A stretch of DNA of 14,787 nt from JAGLCY01 sp965369705 (GTDB lineage Bacteria > Krumholzibacteriota > Krumholzibacteriia > LZORAL124-64-63). A program made the position numbers and the translations under genes. The notes beneath the pieces were generated by a model, which did no database searches, was not told where the DNA came from, and worked only from the letters and a program-made list of their open reading frames with translations. The stretch's first letter is position 1, and every line of letters begins with the position of its first letter. The DNA is taken from NCBI GenBank assembly GCA_965369705.1, contig CBDURF010000080.1:1-14787 (forward strand). The letters run 5' to 3'. Shown here in pieces: positions 7,406-14,191 of the stretch.

Positions 7406-7906
7406 ATGGCTTCCGAATGCGCAGTGGCGACAATTGCACAGGCCGGAAAGTACCTTTCATTCAGGCTTGATAAGGAGGAGTACGGGCTGGAAATCCTCAA
7501 GGTCCAGGAAATCGTCGGCGCCACCGGCATTTCCCCGCTTCCCTTGGCGCCGGAACATGTCCGGGGCCTGATCCGTCTGCGCGGCCGGGACATTCCGGTG
7601 ATGGAGGTTCGCAGCCTGTTCGGGTTGCCGGCCGGTCGGGAATCCGAGAAGAACTGCGTCATCATCACCCAGATCCCGCTCCGGGGTTCCCTGGTCACCC
7701 TGGGCCTGCTGGTGGACGAGGTCTGCGAGGTGCTGAACATCGCCGCCGATGAGATCCAGTTCCCCCCCTCCTTGGCCGGCGGCATGGAAGAACCCGATTT
7801 CATCAACGGAATGGGCCAATTGGAGGACCGGGAGGTGATCCTCCTGGAAATCGAGAAATTCTTCGGCGAGGAAGAACTCAAGGCCGTGGTGATGTGGGAC
7901 GAATAA
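7406..7906 (+). CDS. cheW: CheW-like chemotaxis coupling protein
   Basis: A scaffold protein that links chemoreceptors to the CheA histidine kinase in the cytoplasm. The 166-residue protein is a single CheW domain. It begins QAGKYLSFRLDKEEYGLEILKV, followed by the typical VQEIVG, LPLAPEHVRGLIRLRGRDIPVM and GLLVDEVCEVLNI blocks, and ends with a GMGQLEDREVILLEIEKFF strand-helix. The start was chosen at the ATG at 7406 because GGAGG (7395-7399) is 6 nt upstream; the ATG at 7400 touches that site. No cheA, receptor or cheY is nearby, so it works with components encoded elsewhere or couples to a non-flagellar pathway. The HDOD gene 48 nt downstream on the same strand is probably cotranscribed. Confidence 0.92.
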   Translation: MASECAVATIAQAGKYLSFRLDKEEYGLEILKVQEIVGATGISPLPLAPEHVRGLIRLRGRDIPVMEVRSLFGLPAGRESEKNCVIITQIPLRGSLVTLGLLVDEVCEVLNIAADEIQFPPSLAGGMEEPDFINGMGQLEDREVILLEIEKFFGEEELKAVVMWDE

Positions 7907-7954
7907 TACGCGGTAAGGGTCATCGTCCACTCCGGTAAAGGAACAGGTCATATT

Positions 7955-8824
7955 GTGACAGTCCGCAACGACATCCTGGCCAAGGTTCGAACCATTCCGT
8001 CCATGCCTTCGGTCGTGGTCAAGCTGAGGGAATACCTGAGTGATCCCGACGTCAGTTTCGACGAACTGGCGAAGGTCATCGAATTCGATCCCGGCCTGAC
8101 GGTGAACCTGCTGCAACTGGCCAACTCGGCCTACTTCGGCTGGTCGGGGAAAATCAAGACGGTGAAGGAAGCCATCTCGCGGCTGGGTACCAACCGGATC
8201 TTCCAGATGGTGTTGTGCATGTCGGTGGCTCCGTTGGTGCGCAAGCCGGTCAAGGGTTACGATATGGAGTCCGACGGCCTGTGGAAGCACTCCATCGCCA
8301 CGGCCATCTGCGCGGAACAGCTCGCGAGGATCCTCAAGATTCCCAACTCCGAAGAGGTCTTCACCGCGGGTCTGCTCCACGACATGGGCAAGATCCTGCT
8401 GGGCACCTTCGTGGAGATCGACGACCAACCCATCAAGGATCTAGTCCAGACCGAGAACCTGTCCTTCAACGAGGCCGAGCGCAGGGTCCTGGGTATCGAC
8501 CACGCGGAAGCGGCGGCGGAACTGCTCCAATACTGGAAATTGCCGGAGACCGTGGTGGCCGCCGCCCGCTGGCATCACAATCCGGATGAGGCCGACGAGA
8601 AGTTCCGGAACATCGTGGACCTGGTTCACGTGGCGGACATTCTCTGCATCAGGATGGGCTGGGGCATCGGCACGGACGGCCCGCTCTATTGCCTGAACGA
8701 GGAGGCGGAGGAACGGCTGGGGATCGATTCCAGCGTGGAGGACGAGGTGACCGACAAGGTGGGGGCGGCCATCGACGATCTCAAGAACATCCTGCACGTC
8801 AAACCCGAGCCCGTTCTCAGCTGA
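7955..8824 (+). CDS. HDOD-domain signalling protein
   Basis: A 289-residue cytoplasmic protein made almost entirely of an HDOD domain, a relative of HD-GYP/HD hydrolases used in bacterial signal transduction. Recognisable parts are IPSMPSVVVKLREYLSDP at the start, FDPGLTVNLLQLANSAYFG (45-62), the helix with KHSIATAICAEQL, LLHDMGKILLG, YWKLPETVVAAARWHHNP, and VHVADIL. Unlike many HDOD proteins it keeps candidate metal ligands H112, H142-D143 and D228, so loss of catalysis should not be assumed. The start is a GTG at 7955, with AAAGGA about 11 nt upstream; no better start was found. It follows cheW by 48 nt and probably acts in the same pathway. It converges on thiI with 13 nt between stop codons. 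Confidence 0.9.
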   Translation: MTVRNDILAKVRTIPSMPSVVVKLREYLSDPDVSFDELAKVIEFDPGLTVNLLQLANSAYFGWSGKIKTVKEAISRLGTNRIFQMVLCMSVAPLVRKPVKGYDMESDGLWKHSIATAICAEQLARILKIPNSEEVFTAGLLHDMGKILLGTFVEIDDQPIKDLVQTENLSFNEAERRVLGIDHAEAAAELLQYWKLPETVVAAARWHHNPDEADEKFRNIVDLVHVADILCIRMGWGIGTDGPLYCLNEEAEERLGIDSSVEDEVTDKVGAAIDDLKNILHVKPEPVLS

Positions 8825-8834
8825 TCCGGGTTGA
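8799..8834. terminator. Possible bidirectional hairpin at the HDOD/thiI convergence
   Basis: TCAAACCCG (8799-8807) can pair with CGGGTTGA (8827-8834) with one bulged base, looping out the HDOD stop region. There is no T-run on either strand. The convergent genes leave only 13 nt between them, so any terminator must overlap coding sequence; this is the only candidate I see. Confidence 0.2.
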
Positions 8835-8837
8835 CGG

Positions 8838-10067
8838 CTACTTGCCGCCGATTTCCATCTTCACGGCGTCGTTCACGGCCTCCCGGACGGCGTCGTCCAT
8901 ATCCATTTTCGAAGAAAACAACAGAAGATCCTGGGCCCGGGCGGTCAGTACGGGCTTGGGCGACCTGATGGAACAGCAGTCCCGGTAGGGCAGGATCGAC
9001 GTTTCGAAGGCGCCGATCTTCTTGGACCAGGCGGTGATCTCCATCTTGTCCATGCCGATCAGCGGCCGCAGGATCGGCAGCTCCACGTCCGAACTGATGG
9101 CGCCGAGATTGTGCAGGGTCTGGCTGGCCACCTGGCCCAGGCTGTCGCCGGTGACCAGGCCCAGGCAGCTGTTGCGCCAGGCCAGGCGGGCGGCGGTCTT
9201 GACCATGAACCGGCGGAACATGACCATGTCGTGACTGTCGGGAATATTCCCGATGGCCCGCATCTCGTAGGGCACCGCCGGCACCAGGAACAGCTTCAGC
9301 GGCGCCGCGGCATACCGCGCCAGGATCTCCACCAGTTCCTTGATCTTGTCGACATCCGCCTCGTGGATGTTGCGGCCCGAATAGAAGTGAACGAAAGTGG
9401 GCCGGCTGCCGCGACGCATCATCAGCCAGGCGGCCACTGGCGAATCGATGCCCCCGGACAGCAGAACCATGGTGCGCCCGCTCGAACCGAAGGGCAGTCC
9501 ACCCCAGGCCGACTCCTTGCCCGTGAAAACGAGTATGTTCTCCTTCAGGACCAGCACGTTCACCATCAAATCGGGGTGGACCATTTTAGCCGGCATCCCG
9601 GTGGACCGGTACACCGCCGCCCCCACCAGGCGGCTGATCTCGGGCGAAGTCAGGCTGAAATCGCGGTGGCTGCGGCGGGTTTCCACCTTGAAGTTCACCG
9701 CGTCGCCCCGGTTTTCATCCGCGAGTTCGATGGCCACTTCACAGATCCTGGTCAACCGGGGTTCACGGTCGGCCTCCAGATCCTCGCGCAGCTCCGGGTC
9801 GATCTCCCGACGGGGAACGGCCACCACCGGGGACAGCCACTGCAGACCGAAGACGTCCCGCAGCTTTCGGGTCACTTCCTTCGCCCGCCCGGGATCCGTC
9901 AGGTGGACCATGAGCCGGCTTTCCACATGGTTGACCGATTCCACCGGTTCGCCTTTGAGAGCGATCTGGATATTGTTGATCAGCTTGCGCAGGAAGACCT
10001 TGCGGTTGCGGCCCTTCAGGGCGATTTCCGCATAGGAGCAGGCGATGATGGGGGTGGCCAGGGCCAT
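8838..10067 (-). CDS. thiI: tRNA 4-thiouridine synthetase ThiI (no rhodanese domain)
   Basis: Adenylates uridine-8 of tRNA and passes sulphur to it; in many bacteria it also supplies sulphur for the thiazole of thiamine. The 409-residue protein has the N-terminal ferredoxin-like part with YAEIALKGRNRKVF, then a THUMP domain (about 60-175). The PP-loop ATPase follows with SGGIDSP at 204-210, and later MVKTAARLAWRN and LVTGDSLGQVASQT. YRDCCSI places a conserved Cys pair at 364-365. The protein ends about where the C-terminal rhodanese domain of Escherichia coli ThiI would begin, as in the shorter Bacillus form, so a separate sulphur carrier must serve it. The start at 10067 is supported by GGAG five bases upstream (plus-strand 10073-10076). 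The frame stays open upstream, but that sequence is not ThiI-like. It is divergent from pgi. Confidence 0.92.
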   Translation of the reverse strand: MALATPIIACSYAEIALKGRNRKVFLRKLINNIQIALKGEPVESVNHVESRLMVHLTDPGRAKEVTRKLRDVFGLQWLSPVVAVPRREIDPELREDLEADREPRLTRICEVAIELADENRGDAVNFKVETRRSHRDFSLTSPEISRLVGAAVYRSTGMPAKMVHPDLMVNVLVLKENILVFTGKESAWGGLPFGSSGRTMVLLSGGIDSPVAAWLMMRRGSRPTFVHFYSGRNIHEADVDKIKELVEILARYAAAPLKLFLVPAVPYEMRAIGNIPDSHDMVMFRRFMVKTAARLAWRNSCLGLVTGDSLGQVASQTLHNLGAISSDVELPILRPLIGMDKMEITAWSKKIGAFETSILPYRDCCSIRSPKPVLTARAQDLLLFSSKMDMDDAVREAVNDAVKMEIGGK

Positions 10068-10083
10068 GGCGACTCCGGGGGGC

Positions 10084-10111
10084 TTGATTCTCCAGGTGAT
10101 CCATGTATTCT
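10084..10111 (+). promoter_or_regulatory. Candidate sigma70-like promoter for pgi
   Basis: TTGATT (10084-10089) and TATTCT (10106-10111) are 16 nt apart, each matching four of six consensus positions. They lie in the 142-bp gap between the divergent thiI and pgi genes, about 100 nt before the pgi start. Confidence 0.35.
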
Positions 10112-10209
10112 GCTGTCGGCGTTCCCATTCAAAATCTAACAGGAGTGGTTGGAGGCGCAAGACAACGTTACCTGACAAGTTGCCCGTCCGCCGCTGCGCA
10201 GAGGATGAC

Positions 10210-11508
10210 ATGATGATCGAAACCGGTGGCATCAAGCTGGACATTTCGGGCCTGGATGGATTCCTGAAGCCCGGTGAAATTGAGGCCATGTCGGACCGTG
10301 TGGCGGCTGTTGCCAAAGAACTGGAAAACGGGACCTGTCCCGGCGCGGATTTCCTGGGCTGGCTGGACCTGCCCGAACGCGTCACCGAGGCCGAGTTCAC
10401 CGCGATCGAGGCCACCGCCGCCAGGGCCCGCGAAGATGCCGGGTGTTACGTGGTGATCGGCATCGGCGGGTCGTATCTCGGTGCGCGGGCGGTGCTGGAA
10501 GCCCTGGGCGGACCGGCTGTTGGCCATCCTGAAATCCTTTTCGCGGGTACGGGACTGTGTTCGGCCACACTGGACCGTGTGCTGACCAGAGTCCGCGACA
10601 GGGATTTCCGGCTGTGCGTGATCTCCAAATCCGGCACCACCCTCGAGCCCGCCGTGGCCTTCCGTTTGTTGCGGGGCGAACTGGAGAAGAAATACGGCCG
10701 GTCCGGGGCCGCGGGCCGCATCACCGCCGTGACCGACGTCAGCCGGGGCGCCCTGCGCGGACTGGCCGAGGCCGAGGGGTTCGAGACCTACGTCATTCCC
10801 GACGATGTGGGCGGTCGTTTTTCGGTTCTCACCCCCGTGGGATTGGTACCGTTGGCGACCGCGGGCGTGGATATCCGAGGTCTGGTCGCCGGAGCCCGCG
10901 CCATGCGCAAAGCCTGCCGGACCGACGATCTTCTCGCCAATCCCGCCCACCTGTACGCGGCGGCCCGCCATCTCCTTTATGAAAAGGGCTTCACGACCGA
11001 GGTCATGAGCACTTTCCACGGCGATCTGCAGATGCTGCAGGAGTGGTGGAAGCAGCTCTTCGGCGAGAGCGAGGGAAAAATGGGGCAGGGTATCTTCCCG
11101 GCCTCAACGGTGTTTACCACGGATCTGCACAGCCTCGGGCAGTACATCCAGGATGGCCGACGCAACCTCCAGGAAACCTTCCTGTGCGTGCGCAGCGCGA
11201 TCGGCGACCTGACGGTGCCCGGCGATGACGACGGCAATCTCGACGGCCTCAACTATCTGGGCGGCAGGAGCCTGGACGACATCAACTGGAAGGCCTATCA
11301 GGGAACAAAACAGGCTCATCTGACCGGTGGGGTACCCTGCGCCAGCTTCGAAGTCGAGGCTTTGACCGCCGAGACCGTGGGCGGGTTGCTTTATCTCTTC
11401 GAAAAGACGATCGCGGTCAGCGGTCTACTGCTGGGGATCAACCCCTTCGATCAGCCGGGCGTGGAAACCTATAAGAAAGAGATGTTCCGCCTGCTGGAGA
11501 AGCCATGA
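10210..11508 (+). CDS. pgi: Glucose-6-phosphate isomerase
   Basis: Interconverts glucose-6-phosphate and fructose-6-phosphate in glycolysis and gluconeogenesis. The 432-residue protein is of the shorter bacterial type. Visible parts are the first SIS domain with VIGIGGSYLGARAV, the phosphate-binding VISKSGTTLEP, and the family signature DDVGGRFSVLTPVG around residues 198-211. FGESEGKMGQGIFPAS carries the catalytic glutamate region (E286/E288), KQAHLTGG carries H370, and GLLLGINPFDQPGVETYK matches the second signature with active-site K422. The start is one of two adjacent ATGs (10210, 10213); AGAGGA at 10199-10204 gives 5 nt spacing to the first. The frame runs further upstream, but that stretch is not protein-like. 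It is a single gene, followed after 123 nt by the lipoprotein gene. Confidence 0.95.
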   Translation: MMIETGGIKLDISGLDGFLKPGEIEAMSDRVAAVAKELENGTCPGADFLGWLDLPERVTEAEFTAIEATAARAREDAGCYVVIGIGGSYLGARAVLEALGGPAVGHPEILFAGTGLCSATLDRVLTRVRDRDFRLCVISKSGTTLEPAVAFRLLRGELEKKYGRSGAAGRITAVTDVSRGALRGLAEAEGFETYVIPDDVGGRFSVLTPVGLVPLATAGVDIRGLVAGARAMRKACRTDDLLANPAHLYAAARHLLYEKGFTTEVMSTFHGDLQMLQEWWKQLFGESEGKMGQGIFPASTVFTTDLHSLGQYIQDGRRNLQETFLCVRSAIGDLTVPGDDDGNLDGLNYLGGRSLDDINWKAYQGTKQAHLTGGVPCASFEVEALTAETVGGLLYLFEKTIAVSGLLLGINPFDQPGVETYKKEMFRLLEKP

Positions 11509-11528
11509 CACGGGGACTCCAATCCCTG

Positions 11529-11558
11529 TTTGCCCTCCCATCAGCCGCGTTATATTTT
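11529..11558 (+). promoter_or_regulatory. Weak promoter candidate for the lipoprotein gene
   Basis: TTTG (11529-11532) and TATATTTT (11551-11558) lie 18 nt apart in the pgi-lipoprotein gap. The second box is close to the Bacteroidota form TAnnTTTG. It can also be read as TTGCCC and TATATT with a short 15-nt spacer. It is the only AT-rich box in the gap. Confidence 0.25.
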
Positions 11559-11631
11559 CGACAGGTAATTGAATGATTCCCGGGGCCGGATTCCGGTCTC
11601 CCGATGTTATCCCCAGAAGAGGAGAAAATCC

Positions 11632-12423
11632 GTGAAGAAGTCAGCCCTTGTCTTCACACTGTTGGCCGCTGTCCTGATGATCGCGGTGGCCGGCTGCGGC
11701 GAGAAGAAGGAAACAGCCGAGAGCGCCCCCGCGGCCACTGCCAAAACGACCTCGGCTCCCGCTCGGACCGCCGATCCCAACGTCTGGCGGGGCGAGGTCC
11801 TGGAGACCATGAATTCCGGTGGCTACACCTACGTCTACCTTGACACCGGCGTCGAAAAGATCTGGGCCGCCGGCCCCGAGGCCCAGATTGCCGTGGGCCA
11901 GACCATCACCATGGACAAGGGCATGCCCATGCCCCAGTTCCATGCCAAGTCCCTCGACCGCACCTTCGACGTCATCTACTTCGTGGGTTCCATCCAGAGC
12001 TCCGACAGCGCCCAGCCCGCGGGTGAAGCCGCGCAAAGCGCTCCGACCGGCTCGGGTATGGGCATGGGCTCGAGCGGCTCCCACAGCGTGGTGGAGCAGA
12101 CCGAAGTCAAGGATGTGGCCAAGGCCGCCGCCGGGTACACCGTCGAGGAAATCTACGCCCAGAGCGCCATGTTGAGCGGTAAGCCGGTGAAGGTGCGCGG
12201 CCAGGTCGTCAAGTTCACGCCCAACATCATGGGCACGAACTGGGTGCACATCCAGGACGGCACCGGCAGCGGCCCCACCGCCGATCTGACCGTGACCACC
12301 AGCGCCGTCGTAGCCACGGGTGATCTGGTCCTCGTCGAGGGGTCCTTGACCGTGAACAAGGATTTCGGGGCCGGCTACAAGTATGACGCCATCATCGAGG
12401 ATGCGAAGGTCACCAAGGAGTAG
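11632..12423 (+). CDS. Lipoprotein with NrfJ-like and OB-fold-like domains
   Basis: A 263-residue envelope lipoprotein. The signal ends in VAGC with lipidated C22, and an Ala/Thr-rich linker follows. Domain one (about 54-120, GEVLETMNSGGYTYVYLDTG through WAAGPE and FHAKSLDRTFDVIYFVGS) resembles a small periplasmic domain annotated as NrfJ-related in cytochrome c nitrite reductase gene clusters. A Gly/Ser/Met-rich linker (about 130-155) leads to domain two (170-263, VKVRGQVVKFTPNIMGTNWVHIQDG through LVLVEGSLTVNKDFGAGYKYDAII), which looks like a bacterial OB-fold. The function is unknown. The start is a GTG at 11632 with GGAG 7 nt upstream. The frame extends to 11569, but that would place a non-signal sequence before the lipobox. 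It was probably the last chromosomal gene before the insertion sequence arrived. Confidence 0.75.
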   Translation: MKKSALVFTLLAAVLMIAVAGCGEKKETAESAPAATAKTTSAPARTADPNVWRGEVLETMNSGGYTYVYLDTGVEKIWAAGPEAQIAVGQTITMDKGMPMPQFHAKSLDRTFDVIYFVGSIQSSDSAQPAGEAAQSAPTGSGMGMGSSGSHSVVEQTEVKDVAKAAAGYTVEEIYAQSAMLSGKPVKVRGQVVKFTPNIMGTNWVHIQDGTGSGPTADLTVTTSAVVATGDLVLVEGSLTVNKDFGAGYKYDAIIEDAKVTKE

Positions 12424-12500
12424 ATCGGAGGCCGGGTGTGGATTGGCTCGGCTTAGAGGATTAGCTCCAAAAAAAGAGAACCCGGAACGTTGCCGGCTAT

Positions 12501-12506
12501 TAGCTA
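12501..12506. repeat. Left target-site duplication TAGCTA
   Basis: TAGCTA directly precedes the left terminal repeat and recurs directly after the right one (14149-14154). Because it is its own reverse complement, the duplicated unit could equally be CTAG, with correspondingly adjusted ends. Confidence 0.6.
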
Positions 12507-12522
12507 GTTCCCATCCGGAAAC
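12507..12522 (+). repeat. IS left terminal inverted repeat
   Basis: GTTCCCATCCGGAAAC, an exact inverted match to 14133-14148. Counting the palindromic target bases, the match extends to 23 bp (12500-12522 against 14133-14155). Confidence 0.9.
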
Positions 12523-12525
12523 CCA

Positions 12526-12554
12526 TTACCGTCTGAAAACAAGTAGGTTATAAA
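12526..12554 (+). promoter_or_regulatory. Candidate transposase promoter
   Basis: TTACCG (12526-12531) and TATAAA (12549-12554) are separated by 17 nt just inside the left end of the insertion sequence. The -10 is strong and the -35 weak. The position fits transcription of the transposase. Confidence 0.4.
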
Positions 12555-12587
12555 GAAATAACGGGATGATTATTCTGCCATGTGATA

Positions 12588-12632
12588 GGATGTTCTTACC
12601 ACGGAAACATCGTAAACATGGAGGTAACATCC
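12588..12632 (+). promoter_or_regulatory. Leader hairpin masking the transposase ribosome site
   Basis: GGATG (12588-12592) pairs with CATCC (12628-12632). After a three-base bulge, TTACC (12596-12600) pairs with GGTAA (12623-12627). The 22-nt loop and upper stem contain GGAGG (12620-12624), the likely Shine-Dalgarno of the TTG at 12635. An alternative outer pairing joins CGGGATG (12562-12568) to CATCCCG (12628-12634). The two folds share one 3' strand and cannot coexist. Such structures are known to limit translation from read-through transcripts in other insertion sequences. Confidence 0.5.
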
Positions 12633-12634
12633 CG

Positions 12635-13948
12635 TTGAGAAACAAGATACAGGATCAGCTGCTGATTGTCTATCCATTTATCACCCACGAACACGCTCGA
12701 GAACTCCGCAGAATCAGCGACATCCTGGACCAGATTCCGGAAGCCCGCTCGCTGGTCTACGACGATCTGATAGCTCACGGCCCGGACGTGTCCACCGGTC
12801 GTCCTGGTCTGACCGGCGACCAGGCCCTGCGCCTTCTGATTATCAAACAGATGAATGGCTTCAGCTACGAGAGGCTGGCTTTTCATATGGCCGACTCTCG
12901 CTGCCTGCGCGCTTTCTGTGGCTTTGGTATCGACGAGAAGTCGCCCAGGAAATCAGCCCTGCAAAACAACATCAAAAGAATCCAGCCTGAAACCCTGGAG
13001 CTGATCAATCGGCTGATTCTGGAAGAAGCCCGGGTGCAGGATGTCGAAAAGGGCCGTGTCGTGAGGGTCGACTGCACCGTGGTCGAATCGAACATCCACG
13101 AGCCCAGCGACAGTGCCCTGCTGTTTGACTGTGTTCGCGTGCTCGCTCGTCTGATGAAACGTGGTCGGGATCAAGTCGACACCGTGTTCGTCAACCACAC
13201 CAGGCAGGCCAAGAGAAGATCCCTTGGTATCCTGAACGCGAAGACAAAGAAGAAGCGCAAACAGCTTTACCGAAAACTGCTGAAGGTCACTCGCGACACT
13301 GTCGAGATGGCCGAGAGCATGGCCGCCGCCGGGTGCGATATCGTGGTTCAATTGCGGCATTACGCCCGCTTGGCCGCAATGGTCATCGACCAGACTGAAC
13401 GCAGAGTCCTGCAGGAGGGATCGGTTCCGGCCGACGAAAAAGTCGTTTCCATTTTTGAGGACCACACCGACATCATCATCAAAGATCGCCGCGACACCTA
13501 CTACGGTCACAAGATATGCCTGACGTCGGGCAAGTCTGGGTTGTTCCTCGATTGCGTCATCGAAGAGGGCAATCCCGCGGACAGCACGTTGGCTGTAGAA
13601 ATGGCTGACCGCCAACAGACAATCTACGGCCGCCCACCTCGGCAGGCAGCCTATGACGGAGCATTCGCGTCCAAGACCAACCTGAGCGACCTGAAGGCCG
13701 CTGGCGTTCAGGATGTGATGTTCAGCAGGAAGCGCGGGCTGAAGGTCCCGGACATGGCCAAGAGCAGCTATGTGTACAAGAAACTGCGCGACTTCCGGGC
13801 TGGTGTCGAGGGCATGATCTCGTTCCTGAAACGATGCTTTGGTGTCGGTCGCTGTACGTGGCGCGGCTTGGAATCGTTCAAGTCCTATGTCTGGGGATCG
13901 GTGGTCTCGGCGAACTTGCTGATCCTGGCACGGCGTACAATGGAGTAG
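12635..13948 (+). CDS. ISNCY-like DDE transposase
   Basis: Catalyses excision and insertion of the element. With a TTG start the protein has 437 residues. The N-terminal helical DNA-binding part includes LTGDQALRLLIIKQMNGFSY and LAFHMADSRCLRAFCGFG. The RNase-H-like core has D146 in VDCTVVESN, D341 in AAYDGAFAS and E392 in AGVEGMISFLKR, a complete DDE triad. Other family blocks are VIDQTERRVL, FEDHTDIIIKDRRDTYYGHK and EGNPADSTLA. A basic insert (191-215) precedes the core's second half. The TTG at 12635 is preferred because GGAGG lies 10 nt upstream and relatives start near this point. In-frame ATGs at 12566 and 12590 would put coding sequence through the leader hairpin and remain possible. 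The frame is uninterrupted, so the enzyme is probably functional. Confidence 0.9.
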   Translation: MRNKIQDQLLIVYPFITHEHARELRRISDILDQIPEARSLVYDDLIAHGPDVSTGRPGLTGDQALRLLIIKQMNGFSYERLAFHMADSRCLRAFCGFGIDEKSPRKSALQNNIKRIQPETLELINRLILEEARVQDVEKGRVVRVDCTVVESNIHEPSDSALLFDCVRVLARLMKRGRDQVDTVFVNHTRQAKRRSLGILNAKTKKKRKQLYRKLLKVTRDTVEMAESMAAAGCDIVVQLRHYARLAAMVIDQTERRVLQEGSVPADEKVVSIFEDHTDIIIKDRRDTYYGHKICLTSGKSGLFLDCVIEEGNPADSTLAVEMADRQQTIYGRPPRQAAYDGAFASKTNLSDLKAAGVQDVMFSRKRGLKVPDMAKSSYVYKKLRDFRAGVEGMISFLKRCFGVGRCTWRGLESFKSYVWGSVVSANLLILARRTME

Positions 13949-14097
13949 GATCGAAGGAGAGTCTCAGCACTGTGGCGTCGATCGGACTACGCCGAGGATC
14001 GGTGTGCCTGGTCGCACCGAAAAAGCGGGGATCACGGTGGCCGTCGGCATATTTACGACGCACCCGCAGCGTGGTATGGTTGCCGCATAGAAACTCG

Positions 14098-14117
14098 CAC
14101 CGCAGCCAGCTGCGGTG
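14098..14117. repeat. 8-bp perfect stem-loop near the IS right end
   Basis: CACCGCAG, loop CCAG, then CTGCGGTG, lying 15 nt inside the right terminal repeat and about 150 nt after the transposase stop. No T-run follows, so it is not a clear terminator. It may block transcripts entering from the right or mark the right end for the transposase. The rest of 13949-14132 holds no gene I can support. Confidence 0.5.
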
Positions 14118-14132
14118 GCTCTGAAAACCGGT

Positions 14133-14148
14133 GTTTCCGGATGGGAAC
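14133..14148 (-). repeat. IS right terminal inverted repeat
   Basis: Exact reverse complement of the 16 bases at 12507-12522. Confidence 0.9.
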
Positions 14149-14154
14149 TAGCTA
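14149..14154. repeat. Right target-site duplication TAGCTA
   Basis: Second copy of the palindromic TAGCTA, followed by chromosomal DNA leading into the ribosome site of the next gene 28 nt further on. Confidence 0.6.
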
Positions 14155-14191
14155 ACCGGATGACTATTCTCATAACGAGACAGGAGGCTGT

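Larger units (their letters stand above)
12507..14148 (+). mobile_element. ISNCY-like insertion sequence, intact
   Basis: A complete element of about 1642 bp. Its ends are 16-bp perfect terminal inverted repeats, GTTCCCATCCGGAAAC at 12507-12522 and its reverse complement at 14133-14148. It carries one intact DDE transposase and is bordered by TAGCTA on both sides. Removing the element and one copy restores TTAGCTAA. A TCTGAAAAC word lies inside each end in the same orientation (12532-12540 and 14120-14128) and might be a transposase contact or chance. With identical ends and no lesions it looks recently inserted and probably still mobile. The family assignment rests on transposase likeness. 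Confidence 0.85.

Noticed and set aside
10068..10415. Long in-frame N-terminal extension of ThiI reaching 10415.
   Set aside because: It overlaps the start of pgi on the other strand and has no ThiI likeness. The ATG at 10067 has a good Shine-Dalgarno and begins the family's first strand.
12465..12500. A-run (AAAAAAA) beside the near-palindrome CCGGAACGTTGCCGG, as a terminator for the lipoprotein gene.
   Set aside because: On the plus strand the homopolymer is A and lies before the stem. It could only act on minus-strand transcripts, and no minus-strand gene lies to the right.
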